64,000 nucleotides of DNA from Portulaca oleracea. Its lineage: Eukaryota; Streptophyta; Magnoliopsida; Caryophyllales; Portulacaceae. The stretch covers positions 11,508,787 through 11,572,786 of the forward strand of contig CM055890.1 in the NCBI GenBank assembly GCA_029582165.1. The letters run 5' to 3'. Shown here in pieces: positions 1 to 13,300 of the stretch (positions are counted from its first letter, which is position 1; each line of letters starts with the position of its first letter). The notes beneath the pieces are model-generated. The model ran no database searches. It was not told the origin of the DNA and worked only from the letters and a program-made list of their open reading frames with translations. A program made the position numbers and the translations under genes.

Positions 1-1339
1 CCTGCAAATTCTGCCTAACATAGGACCTTTTCCTTCTGCTCAATTCATCACCTCTGAAACATAGAGGACCTCCTTCACCCCCCAACAACCTCCAAAAAAC
101 TCTAACAGAAACATACATTGAAACAGAATACAAAATTTACCACAGCAGAGAGAGGAGGGAGTACAATCAAAAAGGACCAATGTCAAAAATATCAGCTTTC
201 CACAATTCCACTCATTTAAAGTACAGCACAGTTGACACCCTACTTGCTAGAAGAAACTAAGGATACGTCAACAAGCACCTTTTGGACCACTACTCACCTC
301 CTTCAGTGAAAGGCAAAGCAACTCTCATAATTCACTTGTCATCGAACCAAGTATATGTGCCACATGTTAACACTCCCATTACTAGCTAAATGACAACTTT
401 CTCATGCATTCCACCCAAATTAAAATAGAGGTCACTTTGTGCACATGCATGTCTATCCAGTGAATACAAAACCAATTTCAAAAACCTGATCACTACAATC
501 TACAAACTTAGAACTAGCAAGAGCTCTTAACAACATTAACAAGTACCAACCCTCGCATGTAGGAGATTAAGTTATATGTTCTTCGATGGGTAGGATAATG
601 TTGGGTGAAGTAAAGTTAGGTAAGTCCGGGCAGGTTTAGGTAAAAATAAGTAACACTTAATATGATTGGATAAAGTTGGGTAGGGGTAGTGTAAAGTATA
701 AAGTTTGGAAAGTTTATGTAGCTTTAGATAAAAATAAGCAAAATTAGGTAAGATTGGGTAATGTTAGGTAGGGTACAAAACATGGCTAGTTTATCCAATC
801 AAAGAGCATGCCCTAAAGTCTAGAAAAATTAATATGACGGGACCTCAAGGAACAACTGTTTTAAACAACGAAGTGAATAAGAATTCATTTGGAACTTGTA
901 AGGATACTGCATCCTGGGAGGCAACAGTGACATTGTATTTGTATCTTACTCAAACATTAGGAAAAACCTTTTCGCCATTTAATCAACCAATAAACAATTC
1001 ATTTGAACTGCTGACATCAGCCACAGGCTAAACCACCACTTCGTAGACCTGACTTAATGATTCTATTGGCGACAACAAAAGCTGCAAAAAAATGAGTGTA
1101 GCCTGAAAACGAAAGGGACAAACAGATTTGATGGTCGCTTTAGTTGAGACACTGAAGCATATCCCAAGAGAATCATTAGCCAACCCTCTAAAACATCCCC
1201 TTGAAATAACTAATTAGCCAACTGAAAGCTTTAAGAAGCCGCCCTTCAAAAAACTTGTCTCATGACATGTAAGACTAGTCAACCTAAAATATTACAAACT
1301 AGAAGCATCTACCCATGGAGAAAAAATGTTCATCTGTAC
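1..1339 (-). other. CUL4 intron 14 (partial)
   Basis: Non-coding sequence downstream of the last visible CUL4 exon, following a GT donor at 1338-1339 (minus strand). I find nothing in any frame resembling the missing C-terminal cullin residues, so this is taken as an intron running off the left edge. Bases 590-780 form a loose G-rich run with recurring GGTA and GTTGGGTA words. The alternative, that the gene ends here as a truncated copy, cannot be excluded from the window. Confidence 0.7.
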
Positions 1340-4300
1340 CTTTATACGATAAAGTGGAGCAGTAAATCCTTCATTGAACACAAAAGAGTCATCATCCTCC
1401 ACATCTCTGCCTTTAGGCAACTGCATAGTTTGAGACAATCGTAACCATCAGAAACAGTATTTCCTACTTGTGAACCAAAAGGCAAAATCTTATCAAAGTT
1501 GGGATCAACCGCTCTCCAGTACCTTCTGAAGAACACGAACTTTCCCACATGCAAGGGATTGCAGAGTTCTCCGCAGCTCTTTATCCTCAATACTAGTGGC
1601 ATCCTTGATATCTTGGAAGCTCAGCTTGTCAGCATCGTTGAATAACATCAATACGACAGCCTGAAGTAGACAAGGCATAAAATTGGTTGCGGAATAATTT
1701 CAAAAGGTTCAACTAAAAGAATTCCAAAAACAACTGTATGTAAATTACAAATGTGGTCAGGAAGACACCAACCTGAAACAGAGAAACTGCAAGCTCCTTT
1801 TTACCTTTCGGGAAGTCCGCTTTCAAAACACAGTGACCCAGTGAATTTTGCCACATAAGACGCCTGCCACTGTATTTGCTTAGATAAAATTCTTTAAATA
1901 TGTCCTGCACAAGAAAACATGATCAGAATACAAACATAAATAAATCTGAAGCATAGAATCGTGTCCTTGGCTAGTGGCTAACCTGATACACATTTAGCTC
2001 ATGTGGAAGCCGAACATCCATTGGTGGGTATGTTGGCCAATACCTGCAACCAAGGAAGGAAACAACTGTCCAAATTCACAACCCACTTGAAAAAAGCAGT
2101 TAAAAATTGAAACATGAAACAGAACAAAATATAGTTAAGATCCTGATCTGAACAAAATAAAAGAATTTGAAAATACCCTGTTGTTAGGACATGGACGCTC
2201 ATCTCAATTCCTGAAGGAAGCTTAGTCCTAGCTTGTGATGACTGCTTGAAAGACTCATTAATTTCTTTTGATAGTTCAATATCCTGCAAGTACACTACCG
2301 ACATAAGCATTTTCAAAGAGATGATTACACACAACTAAAGTAAGGAATCCTATGATCTATTCAAACAACTACGAATATATCAAGCAGTATGTGCCACAAT
2401 AGAACTCATCTGCCTCCCTTCCACACTGCAATATGAAGTGGAGTTGACCTTACATCACATCATATACGACAATGCATACCAGATCACTTTGGACTGGCTC
2501 ACGATTTCAATATTCCTAGAAGTCCTTTTGTAGTATGTCCATGAAAACTCAATTATTCAATTTGGGGAATAAAGTGTTGTAAACGTGCCGAACAATTGAG
2601 CCCATAGTGACACAGGTCGCCCTTTGCTTCAGTACTTGGCACAACTTATAAGAACAGCAAGTGGAAAGCAACCTAAATGGAATCAGGTATGTGGGGGTGA
2701 ACACTGTTGAGTATGTGGTAGACCGTGGGACAATGGTTTTTTCATACTTATCTAGACAGAGCAAATACTTCAACTTAAGTAATTGGAAAAACAATGTCCC
2801 AATAGTAATGTTTTAAATTTTTTATTTCACTTTCTTTCCTTTTAAGAACTAGCACAGTAATGTTCCATCATTTCTAAAGTCGTAAAAGAAAAGTTTTTCA
2901 CTTGATTTGTTTTATAGGAAAATAAGATATATTAATGTGGGGTGAACACTGTTGAGCATGTGCTAGACTGTGGGACAATGGTTTTTTTTCATACTTATCT
3001 AGACCGAGCAAATACTTCAACTTTAGTAATTGGAAAAATAGTTTCCCAATAGTAATGTTTCAAATTTTTTTATTTCACTTTCTTTTAAAAACTAGCATAG
3101 TAATGTTCCATCATTTAAAGTCGTAAAAGAAATTTCTTTACTTGATTTTGTTTATAGGAAAATAAGATATATTACTAACAGGATGAAAACATCAGATGCT
3201 TATGAAGCATCCTACAAAAAAGTTACGTACAACGACAATATAGGCTATCCACAAAATCCACTACAGCAAAAGGCGAAGAGCTAAACTTCCCAGTAACACA
3301 AAAGGAGAGAGACTTCATAAAACTATCTTTCAAGTGCTGAACAGGAGTTTCAACTCCCTCAAAAACCCATTGGTTTCTTTCTCTCCAAACAGTCCAAAAA
3401 ATAATATGGGGAATAACCATGGTTCTCTTCTTCTTTGGTTTCCTATGAAAGGCACCCTCCCAAGCAAGAAGATGACTTCTAACATAATCGGAAGCGACCC
3501 CAAGGAACACCTAGGCACCCAAAGGCTAAAAACCAAAGAGACCTAGTGAAGGTGCATCAATTCTTAAAGATAAATTTAACAAATAAAAAATCTTACAAGT
3601 ATTAATGTTTTTAACTTTTATTTCAAAATGATGCTAAAGGAGTTTGGAGCTAGTGCTCCGCTCTTTTTATTTCTTCACGGTTACTTTTTCCCCTGCCAAC
3701 TACGTTGTTGCCCCTTCAAATCAAACATAATGATACATGGCTAGGAATTCAACCTCTTCTTACACATTATGGTTGCCAACATAACCAAACTGGGAGTGAT
3801 TGGGGCAGGGGAGGTTGAGTCACACCTTTGGTGAACAATCCAGCATTTCACAGTTAAGGTTTTGTTGTTTCAAACAACAAATAGTAATAATCGTGGTCCG
3901 TTAGGGTTTGGGGTGGCCATGGCCAACTTTAACCCAAAAAGAAACGTAAAATTTAGTATAATTTGAGTTAAAAGATTTTGGATCATATATTTATCAAATG
4001 GATATAATAATGTTGGTGGTGGTACATTGAAATTCAATACACTGCAATCCCATCTAGGCGAGTTATGGAAGGGTCGGATATAGCAGTCCCACCCCTAATG
4101 TTTGCAATTTAGAGTGACCACTTCTAAATGACTCAAGATTCAGAAATCATTCATTACCAACTACTCCACGGAAAAGATGTTTAATGAGGCATTTTACTTT
4201 AATCCACTACAAGCTAAGTTGAAAAGATAATCTTTTTTCAACTATCCAAATTAAGGACAAACAAAAACAACAACAAAAATAGTAATAATAATAATTCATA

Positions 4301-7300
4301 CTTTATTGGAAACTTAGATTTTAGTAAGCCGGACTATAGGGGTGGAACAATGGTAAGTCGAATTTTAGAAATGTATCACAGTAATCTAAACTATTAAACC
4401 ATTGGATTCCAATGTACGGCTACCAAGTTGCTCCAAGCTGAACAATATTTTGGACTGCTACAATCCAACATATGATAGTTTAGAATACTACAATCTAATA
4501 TATGATAGTTTTGACTACAACAATCGAACATATTAAAATTTGTGAGACCTACAATACAGGTGCCCCACCTAGGAAACCACCCTCTTCTAGTGCCACAACG
4601 GAAAAACATCGAGTTGGTTTAGACCAATTCGACTGCGGTGCACTAAAATTCAAGGGTTAGTATAATACATTTCTAAACTTTGGTTTACCATTGTCCCAAC
4701 TCCTATACTTCTGCTTACTAGCGCTAAATTTAAGTACCCATTGTTGGAAGATTTCCAACAAAGGTATGATTTCCTCAAGAATCAACCATATGTTGTTTAA
4801 AAAAACAAAAAGATAAAGTAAGAGAAAAGAAAAAGCAAGATAAAGACCAAAATCCCAATAACAGATCAAGTGAATAATTGAACATGATCCAGCATTCCAG
4901 CCCACAATCCAGGAATTTCTTTTACTCAGTTCTTTACCCAATCCCAATCCAGGAATTTCTTTTACTAAATCCAAGCTACATGGCAGAAAAGCAGTTCCTC
5001 CAAAACTGTCATTGTCGTATCCATCACTGGCAAGAGTCCAGGTTCGGGACGGACAAAGGACATCATATGAAAAAATTGAGGTTGGATACCCAGTTATCTG
5101 GTCAGACAGTTCAGACAAGCCTAAAATTGGGTCAAAATCGGGTTCGGACATATATTAAAAAAAAATGTGTCTGTAAATGGGAAAAGTCAGTCAATGTTAA
5201 ATTCGGTCAAAAAATCTATGACAATACCTCGTTTTTTCTGGTCGATCACTTTATGAAAGCCCTAATAATCATTTTTCTAGAGTGTCCTCTGTAACCTACT
5301 TCTCCATAGTCACTTTACCCTAAGAGCTTTATTCATCAGGTGAGGTCTAATACCATGAAAGCCTTCTTACTTATGGCGCGAATGTCCATTTTGAACCAAT
5401 GGAAATCATGGAAACCTTTAATGTTTCATTTTTGAAATAAAAGAAGTCTCTTAAATAATTTTCTATACAAAATGACCAGTAACACAAACTGGAACAGCAA
5501 ACAATGGCACAAAATATAACATAACACTCCATAATGTGCTTCTGTGGTAATAAAGGCATTCCCTTCTTAGATGAAAGCTTTGATTGCCTACCCCCCCCCC
5601 CCCCCCAAAAAAATACAAAAGAAAAAAAAAAAGCTCTTGTCGAACATTTCCAACTGGTTCCCAGACAGTACTGCATTTAGTGAAGTTCCAACAGAAAACC
5701 CCGAATAAAAATTGGAGTTAATACCACCTTGCAACCAAATAATGAAGCAGGCAATGAGTCTCAAAAAACTCAAAAATTAGTTTGGAGCTCTTTTTGATAT
5801 GTGCACTTTAAACCCTAGCATAGCTACAAATAACAAGAGAATACACCAAGTACCGTTTGTTTAAAAGAAGCACATGAAGCGCAAAAAAAAAAGTCCACTT
5901 AAGCGCGAGGTGCAGAGCTGTGCACTTTTCTTTTCCATCGGAGCGTAGTGCAATCGTGAAGCACCCACATTTTTGCGCTTTTTCTTTTTTTGACAAGAAA
6001 TATGTATAAATTTAATAATTTAAAAAAAAAAACTTCCTTTTTTTCCACATTTTTGCACATTTTTACGCTTTTCCTGAAGCACAACTGCACAAGGCTCACA
6101 CTTAGTGAGCTTCATTCATCTTTTCCACTATTCTTGGTTTATCTTTTATGTTTTGGCGCTTTTTCTTTCTTTTTGATAGGAAAAGATATGTATATATTTA
6201 AAAAAAATTAAAAAAACTTCCTTTTTTTCCACATTTTTTCGCTTTTCCAGGAGCGCAGGGCTCACACTTATTGAGCTTCATCCATCTTTTCCACTATTCA
6301 TGGTTTATCTTTTATATTTTTGGTTTTCGATTCCGCTTGCTCCATCCTCATTTCTTCCTCTTCCTTCTTCCTCTTATCATATTGTTGACGTAAATGTGTT
6401 TTTTTTCCCTTTCTTATTTGGCTTTGCTATGTTTTACTACTTGAATTTCTATTTTTTCTTGCTCTCGGTGAGTTGCTTTCGAACTTTTCTCGTGTGTGAA
6501 GCTGATATTTTAGCTCCACACCCCAAGCCCCAAGGACCTGTCCAATTTTTTGCACTTCATGCTCTTCTAATCTAAGCAAGTACCGATTGCAAGGCATACA
6601 AAATATCAAAATAACCTCCGTCAGCATATGGAAAATTGACAAACCATGGAGAGTCACTAATTGGAAAACATTCAAAGAAAACTACACCATTCGCTTTCTT
6701 CTCTCTAATTAGGGGTTCCATAACCAGAATAAGTAACAAGGGAGATAACGGATCACTATAATGTAACCCTCTCAAACATGGAAAGAAACTCATGCTTTTG
6801 CCATTGATCGAAACCAAATAGCAAACAATACATAAGCAAAGGGCACCCATTCCTTCACTTTCTAAGAAGGGTTATTGGATGCTAATACACTGCACTTTGG
6901 AGGTGTCGAACAATAATACATTGAACTTTTTTCTTGGACAATAATATACTGTGTACTTTGGGGGTGTTAGATAATAATGCATCTGAAATGATTCCAGCGG
7001 TGGCCAACTTGATGAGAGTCTTACGTGGTCAGTTGAGGAGCAAAAGAATAAAAATCTTTACTAAATTAATGTCATATCAGACATTGTCCGCAAGGAAATG
7101 AAATTTAATTTTTTTTTTCAAATAACACATCATTACTCCACATTTTCGCTAACGTAAACGGTGGTTTTTGTTTGCAAAAAAATAGAATTCGTCTTTGCTT
7201 ATTTGGACTTGCTTACATGACAATTATTTAGTAAAGATTTTAATTTTTTTTTTGCTACTCAATCTACCACGCAAAACCGTCACCAAGTTAGCCACCACCG

Positions 7301-10300
7301 GAATCGTTTCAGGTGCATTATTGTCCAATACCTCCAAAGTACAGTGTATTAGTGTCCAATAACCATTCTAAGAATTAGGAGTTCACATTTTTCAAAGAGT
7401 AGCAATGAGAAAATTCCAAGTAACACATCTTAAACCTTCACAAGATCAAGCATACGAAGAAGATCTAGTCATTCAGTTTTGAGATGTGGTTCAATATACT
7501 ACCTCCGTCCCTAAATGAATGTCAATTTGACTAAACTTTGACCGTTGATTAATCACATATTATAATGAGTTACAATATGAAATTACTACCGTTAGAAAGA
7601 TATTTCACTGAAAAATCCGATGGTGTTAATTTTATATTGTAACTCATTATAATTTATGAGTAATTAATCGTCAAAACTTAGTCAAATTGACACTCATTTA
7701 GGGACGGAGGTAGTACTTACTAGCAATTACAAAAGGTATCGAAGGATTTGACACCCAAGAATGAAGGCATGTTTAATGGGCGAGGCACTTTACCCAAGAC
7801 TTTCCTCAATTAACGTATGCACTTCAACAAAAATTTTGCACACTCCCCACAAAGCTACACAATCCGGGGAGCATAAATTACAATAAATGCAGCATCTAAC
7901 TTTGCTAAAACCCACCTTTTGGCTTATCACTTTAGGAAGCTATGCATACTACATGCATATATACATTGAAGATGGTATTATAGCAAGAAAGAGGGCCAGC
8001 CCTCTTGCAAAGAACAAATTTATTCATTAAGACAATTACAGTATGTATTACAGCAAGAAATAGCCCTGAATAGCCCTCCTGCAAAGATCAGCTTTAGTTA
8101 TTAAGACAATTGAAGTACTATTGCTGTACCACTGTCAAAGAAATCCACTGCTGCCTCTGTAGTGTTCTACCTACCAATGGACTAGCTTCCTTGTAAAGTC
8201 ACTTAAGCAGCAATCATGTAATTTATAAAGTTATGTATAATTGGTTTTTTTTTTTTAAATACTATTTTTGGCTTGGATGTAACCATCCATAATAAAGTAG
8301 ATTCAGAATAATTAAACATGAGTGCCTTGACAAAGTCTATTCGATAATGTTTTCAGTGGATCTCTCACAAAACCTAGGATCATCAAGTTCCATCCAACTG
8401 CCAAACAGTTGTAGTGCACCATAAATCTCATCATGGGAAAGCAGTGATTTGAAAATCAAGAAAAACATTCCATACCAATACAAGAATTTTTAAAATCAGA
8501 TTGAATATTAACTGTAGCTATCAGGCATTTTTACTGATTGTAGCATAATTTACAAGGGACCAACTCATACCTTGAACATTCCTTCAAGTTTGTTAGTGAA
8601 CTGACTACCGCACTCGGTTTTGAGCTGAAATAAACAAAGAAACTCGCTAAATGTTGAAACATATAGAGAACATCAAATTCAACAAGTGGATTTTGTACAT
8701 GAAGTTACCTTTGAGATCATGGACTTCTCAGCATCAATGGACGCGCTCTTTCCCAACAATAGTCGTTTTGCAAGATCCTTTTTGTAGAATGCTTCAAAGA
8801 CATCCTTGCCCTATTAACAGAGAAAAGAGAGATGTTGTCATGCTGACCCTCCATTTCATGGATGATTGATACCTGTGCAGCAACATACAACGGGACAACA
8901 ATATGGCCACAGATATACTGTGACCAGTCAATTGGAAATGAAAACTACCTGTATGAATCGGAATAACACCAAAACTTTATCAAGGGTGCCCTCCAATTCC
9001 TCCTCAGAAGTCCCCTTATTCCCGGCACGGAGTTTCTCATCCAGAAACTTTGCAATGAGCTCAGCGGGGCGATTCTATTAACATGAGAACACCTTCTGAT
9101 TTTAGCCATATAACCAGAACTATTTTATTCATGTACACATACCAACCCATTAATAATAAGACACAACATTATTCAATTGGAATGAAGTTGCTATCCAGAA
9201 ACGACATCTAAAGTCAGCAAAGCTATATATTAGGGCTATTAATGCACTGGTGTATGACACAGAAAACAAATTTATACTATGTGAAGCTTCTCCAGATTCA
9301 TCATGAACTAACAAGTAATTCAGTATCTAGGCACTAGACCACCAATGTGAACAGGAAGAATCTCGAACAGCTCCCACAAACTCACTACCCTTCACCTGAG
9401 CAATTTTAATTTTTGCAAGGTATAAACCCAAGTAAAGGTGTAGTTAGTCCACTCTTTTTACTTTACTCCTTCCTGGGTATAGGAATCTTTTCTGAACCAT
9501 TCACGCAAATACCTAGTTTTTCCCTGCAATGCAGGAAACATACAACAAAGAGCTTACCTGTCGAAGATTAATAAGGTACTCAAATGAATCCTTAATAGTG
9601 TTGCAAAAGGACTCATTCTTTGAGAAACTTTCTTCCCATATTCTATCCAGGGTTGCCTTGAACTCCAAGAGAAGAGAAACCATATCCTTGTCTTTCTCTT
9701 CATCCATAACAATTGCCTGCCCGGATTTTCTAATGTATGAACTTAATGCCTGCCTCAAAGACTCAAGGGCATTAACCCTGGAGAACAAATTGTACATCCT
9801 CTTAAGGTCATCAATACGACTTCCATCCATTAGCATCATGAAACCCTGCCTCACAGAGAGAACAAATCAACACGAATGCATGCATAGAGAAGAGGACAGC
9901 ATTGTTATTAGTATTAAAGATGTCATAACCTTGTCAAGTATTGCAGAAATATGACGCTCAAGAAGCTGCTTCTCTGCAGTTGAGATAAGTGGTTTCCTAG
10001 TGCTTGCATCTAAGTACAGTAAGCATCTTTCTTGCTCATCATGCAACCTCATCTGCAAGTAAGCACACAATTTATCTGTTCAATAGAGCAAGGATTCTAA
10101 ATTTCAGAGGCATCATGGCCCAAACCAAATTTATGATGCAGGCAACACAATAACATGGAATCAAATCTAGGGCATCCCTCAACAGCCAGAGCCAGTTTCA
10201 GCTCATCCATACATTCAAACAAGTCTATTCAGTATCATGTTGGGTCTTGAACCAACCACGAGGTAATGCCAAATGCCCCATACCATCCTAATTGGCCATA

Positions 10301-13300
10301 AGAATACCACATTGGCCTTAATACTCTGCTAGTGAAGCATAAGCTAGCATAATGGATAAAAGTACATTGATCCTCATCAAAATCATAAATTAAAAAAAAA
10401 ACACACACACACACACACATAAAAAGACTTTCCATAACATATAGATTGGACTTCAAAAATGCTTGAACCTCTCTTTTCCTTTAAAGCAACGGAGTGTAAT
10501 GTCCTCAGTAACTTCCAGTACACATCAAAATCTCTTCAATCATAATAATGGTAACGACATTTCAGTTTTAACAGATTTCCCATGTGACGGGTCCCAGAGA
10601 CCATTTGGCAACTGAATGGTATTTCCCAATTAATAATGTTGGTAAATAATACTCAAAAGAGAAAAGAATGAACCCAGGGAGAGAAAGAAAAAAAAAAAAG
10701 GCAAGTACATACTTCCACATGCTTCAAATAATCAGGTACGTCAGACTGCTGCATGTATTTTACACCTTCAGCAGCATAAAATTCCTCTGTGCCAGCAAGG
10801 AATGGTTTCTCAAAGCTCTCCTGGTATATACCTAAAGCCGTGAACATCTTCAACAGATGATTTAGGAGAGTTCTATCAACAGCTTCACCTAACCTGAACC
10901 GACCATCCAGGAACACAAAAACAAGTTATCATACTGCAGAATGACTTCCACAAAATTTGGTTTTGAATAGAAGACACTGAACTGTGTTTCTTCATTTAGT
11001 CATTCCATGTCCAACAATGCAACTATAATGTTTTGTGATCCAACGACTCCTGATGTGGGTCCTGCTTTCCCCAGTCGTAGGCAGCCTTACCTCACCTCAA
11101 CAAGCACGACTGTTTGCATTGGAGCTTATTCCAAGAGGCCAATTTAACAATAATATTCCAATGCATAATTTTAGTGCTTCCCCCAACCAAAGCTATAAGG
11201 TCCCCTTAACAACCAACCAGAGAAGTCAATATAAGTAGTACTCTTCCAAGTTCTGGACAAAAACCCTCACTATCCAATTGAGAACAAATCTTTGTAATCC
11301 AACAGTGAGCATGAGGTAGCATACTGATACACCTAATTTCAAAACCAAACTGTACTACTAGGTACTGATTTGATTTGACCCTAGACCCTGTATAACCCAT
11401 AGTGCAAAGGTGAAAACTTCATATGAGATACCTGTTGATTAGATTAAGATGTATGGACTATGGATTACAATTGAATAATTCACAAGGTCATCCCACATAC
11501 CAAGAACAAGAGCAAAAAACATAACTGACTGGATTTATTAACTAGTGAAAGATTCAAAATTACCGTTCCTTCTCAATCATCCTCAAGAGGCCAGTCACAG
11601 TTTTGTGCTCAACTTCAGGACATAATGAAAGATGTTTGCGGAAAAGCTGCAATCCCATGTCCCACAATGACTTCATATTTGGTGTTTGTTTCACATACGT
11701 TCTATCAAGATATAATGCTATGCTACGAATCATTAGCATTTGATCACAAAGGTCCTGCCAGCATTTCTCGACAAGTGACAGAAAAACCACTAGATCAGGA
11801 CTTTGGCCCACCAGAGAGTGCAGTACTGTTGATATATGTTCTTCACACTCCTTTTCAATCCGCTGATAGAGACTTCCCCCCATCTTGTGCAGACAAAGAT
11901 CATTAACAGCCTAAAATAAAGCAGCGTCATGCTATAAGTTCTACAACAAAGAGCAATATGTCTTTCTTCTTTCAGAAGTTTACAGAGTTGTCCCTAAATA
12001 TTACCTGATAAAGTTTCTCCAAGTCACACGAGACTGGCTGCTTCAAGAATATAGCATTGATAGCTGATTTTAGAGTTGCCCACGTATCTTCCTCAAAGTT
12101 GGGGGGCAGTGTGGGTTTAGCTGTTACATAGTTAAGGAAGAAAAAAAGTCAAATTAGAGGTTGGCATGATTGCATGATTGATGAATAAGTTCCTGGATTC
12201 CAAATAACACAAGACATGTCCAAATCACAAACAGTGAACTCTCAACCAATCTTAGGGAGTTGGCATTGAAGTTTTTATTACATGCAACTATACAGGCAGC
12301 TTGTTCTTGTGTTCCCAAGCAACTTCACCAGTTCATCTCTATCGTAATCGTAGCTTAATCTACCAAGGCACTATGAACATGCTTTTTTTCTTTTTTCTTT
12401 TTTTTTGCGTACTGTCATTAAAATTTAAAATACCGTTTTTACCAAAAAAAAAAAAGAAAGAAAGAAAGAATTGTGTATAAACCAAAACGAAGGTAAACAT
12501 TCAGCCATGAACGTAACCAGAACCACTAAAAGAGGCTATCAGCACAAATCACCTACCATCACTAAATAAGGTAAGAAGTTTCTAGTTATTCCCAAATATA
12601 CAATGTCTTCATCCTTCTTTTTATATGAAAAAAATATGTATTAATAATAGGATTACAACGAATGATGTCCAACTAGCACCATACAAAGTTGCATACAACC
12701 AAAAAAACAAATTGTCCACAAATCTACCACATCAAAATAGAAATAGCTAAACTTCCCATCCACCCAAAATAAGAGAGACTTGACAAAATAGTCTCTCAAT
12801 CTCTGAAGAGAGATCTCAACCCCCTCAAAAACCCTTCAATTCCTTTCTTTCCAAATTACCCAAAAAATCATGTGGTATAACCAAGGCCTTCTTCTTCTTG
12901 AGCTTCCTGCCAAAGAAACTCTCCCAAGATAGGAGATGACTCCTAATTGAATAGGATACAACCCAAGAAACACCAAGACAGCCAAAGGCTAAAGCCCAAA
13001 AAGACCTAAGCGAAGTCAAAATGAAGCAAAAGATGATTAGGCGACTCAAGTCACAATGAAGTCGCAATTTATTCGTCCTTAACTCCTTATATCCTTAATA
13101 TCCTCCATACAAGCCTCTTACCACTGAAGACTCTAAAATTTCTCTCCCTCCACATGACTCAATGATCATATTCCTATCCAAAAAAAAAAAAAAAAAGAGA
13201 AAAGGAATGACTCAATGATCTACAGAGCAAAAGCATTATACCTTCGGCTACTAGAGCAACACCTCACAAAATACAAAGGAAAACAATTGGAGGTTCTTCC

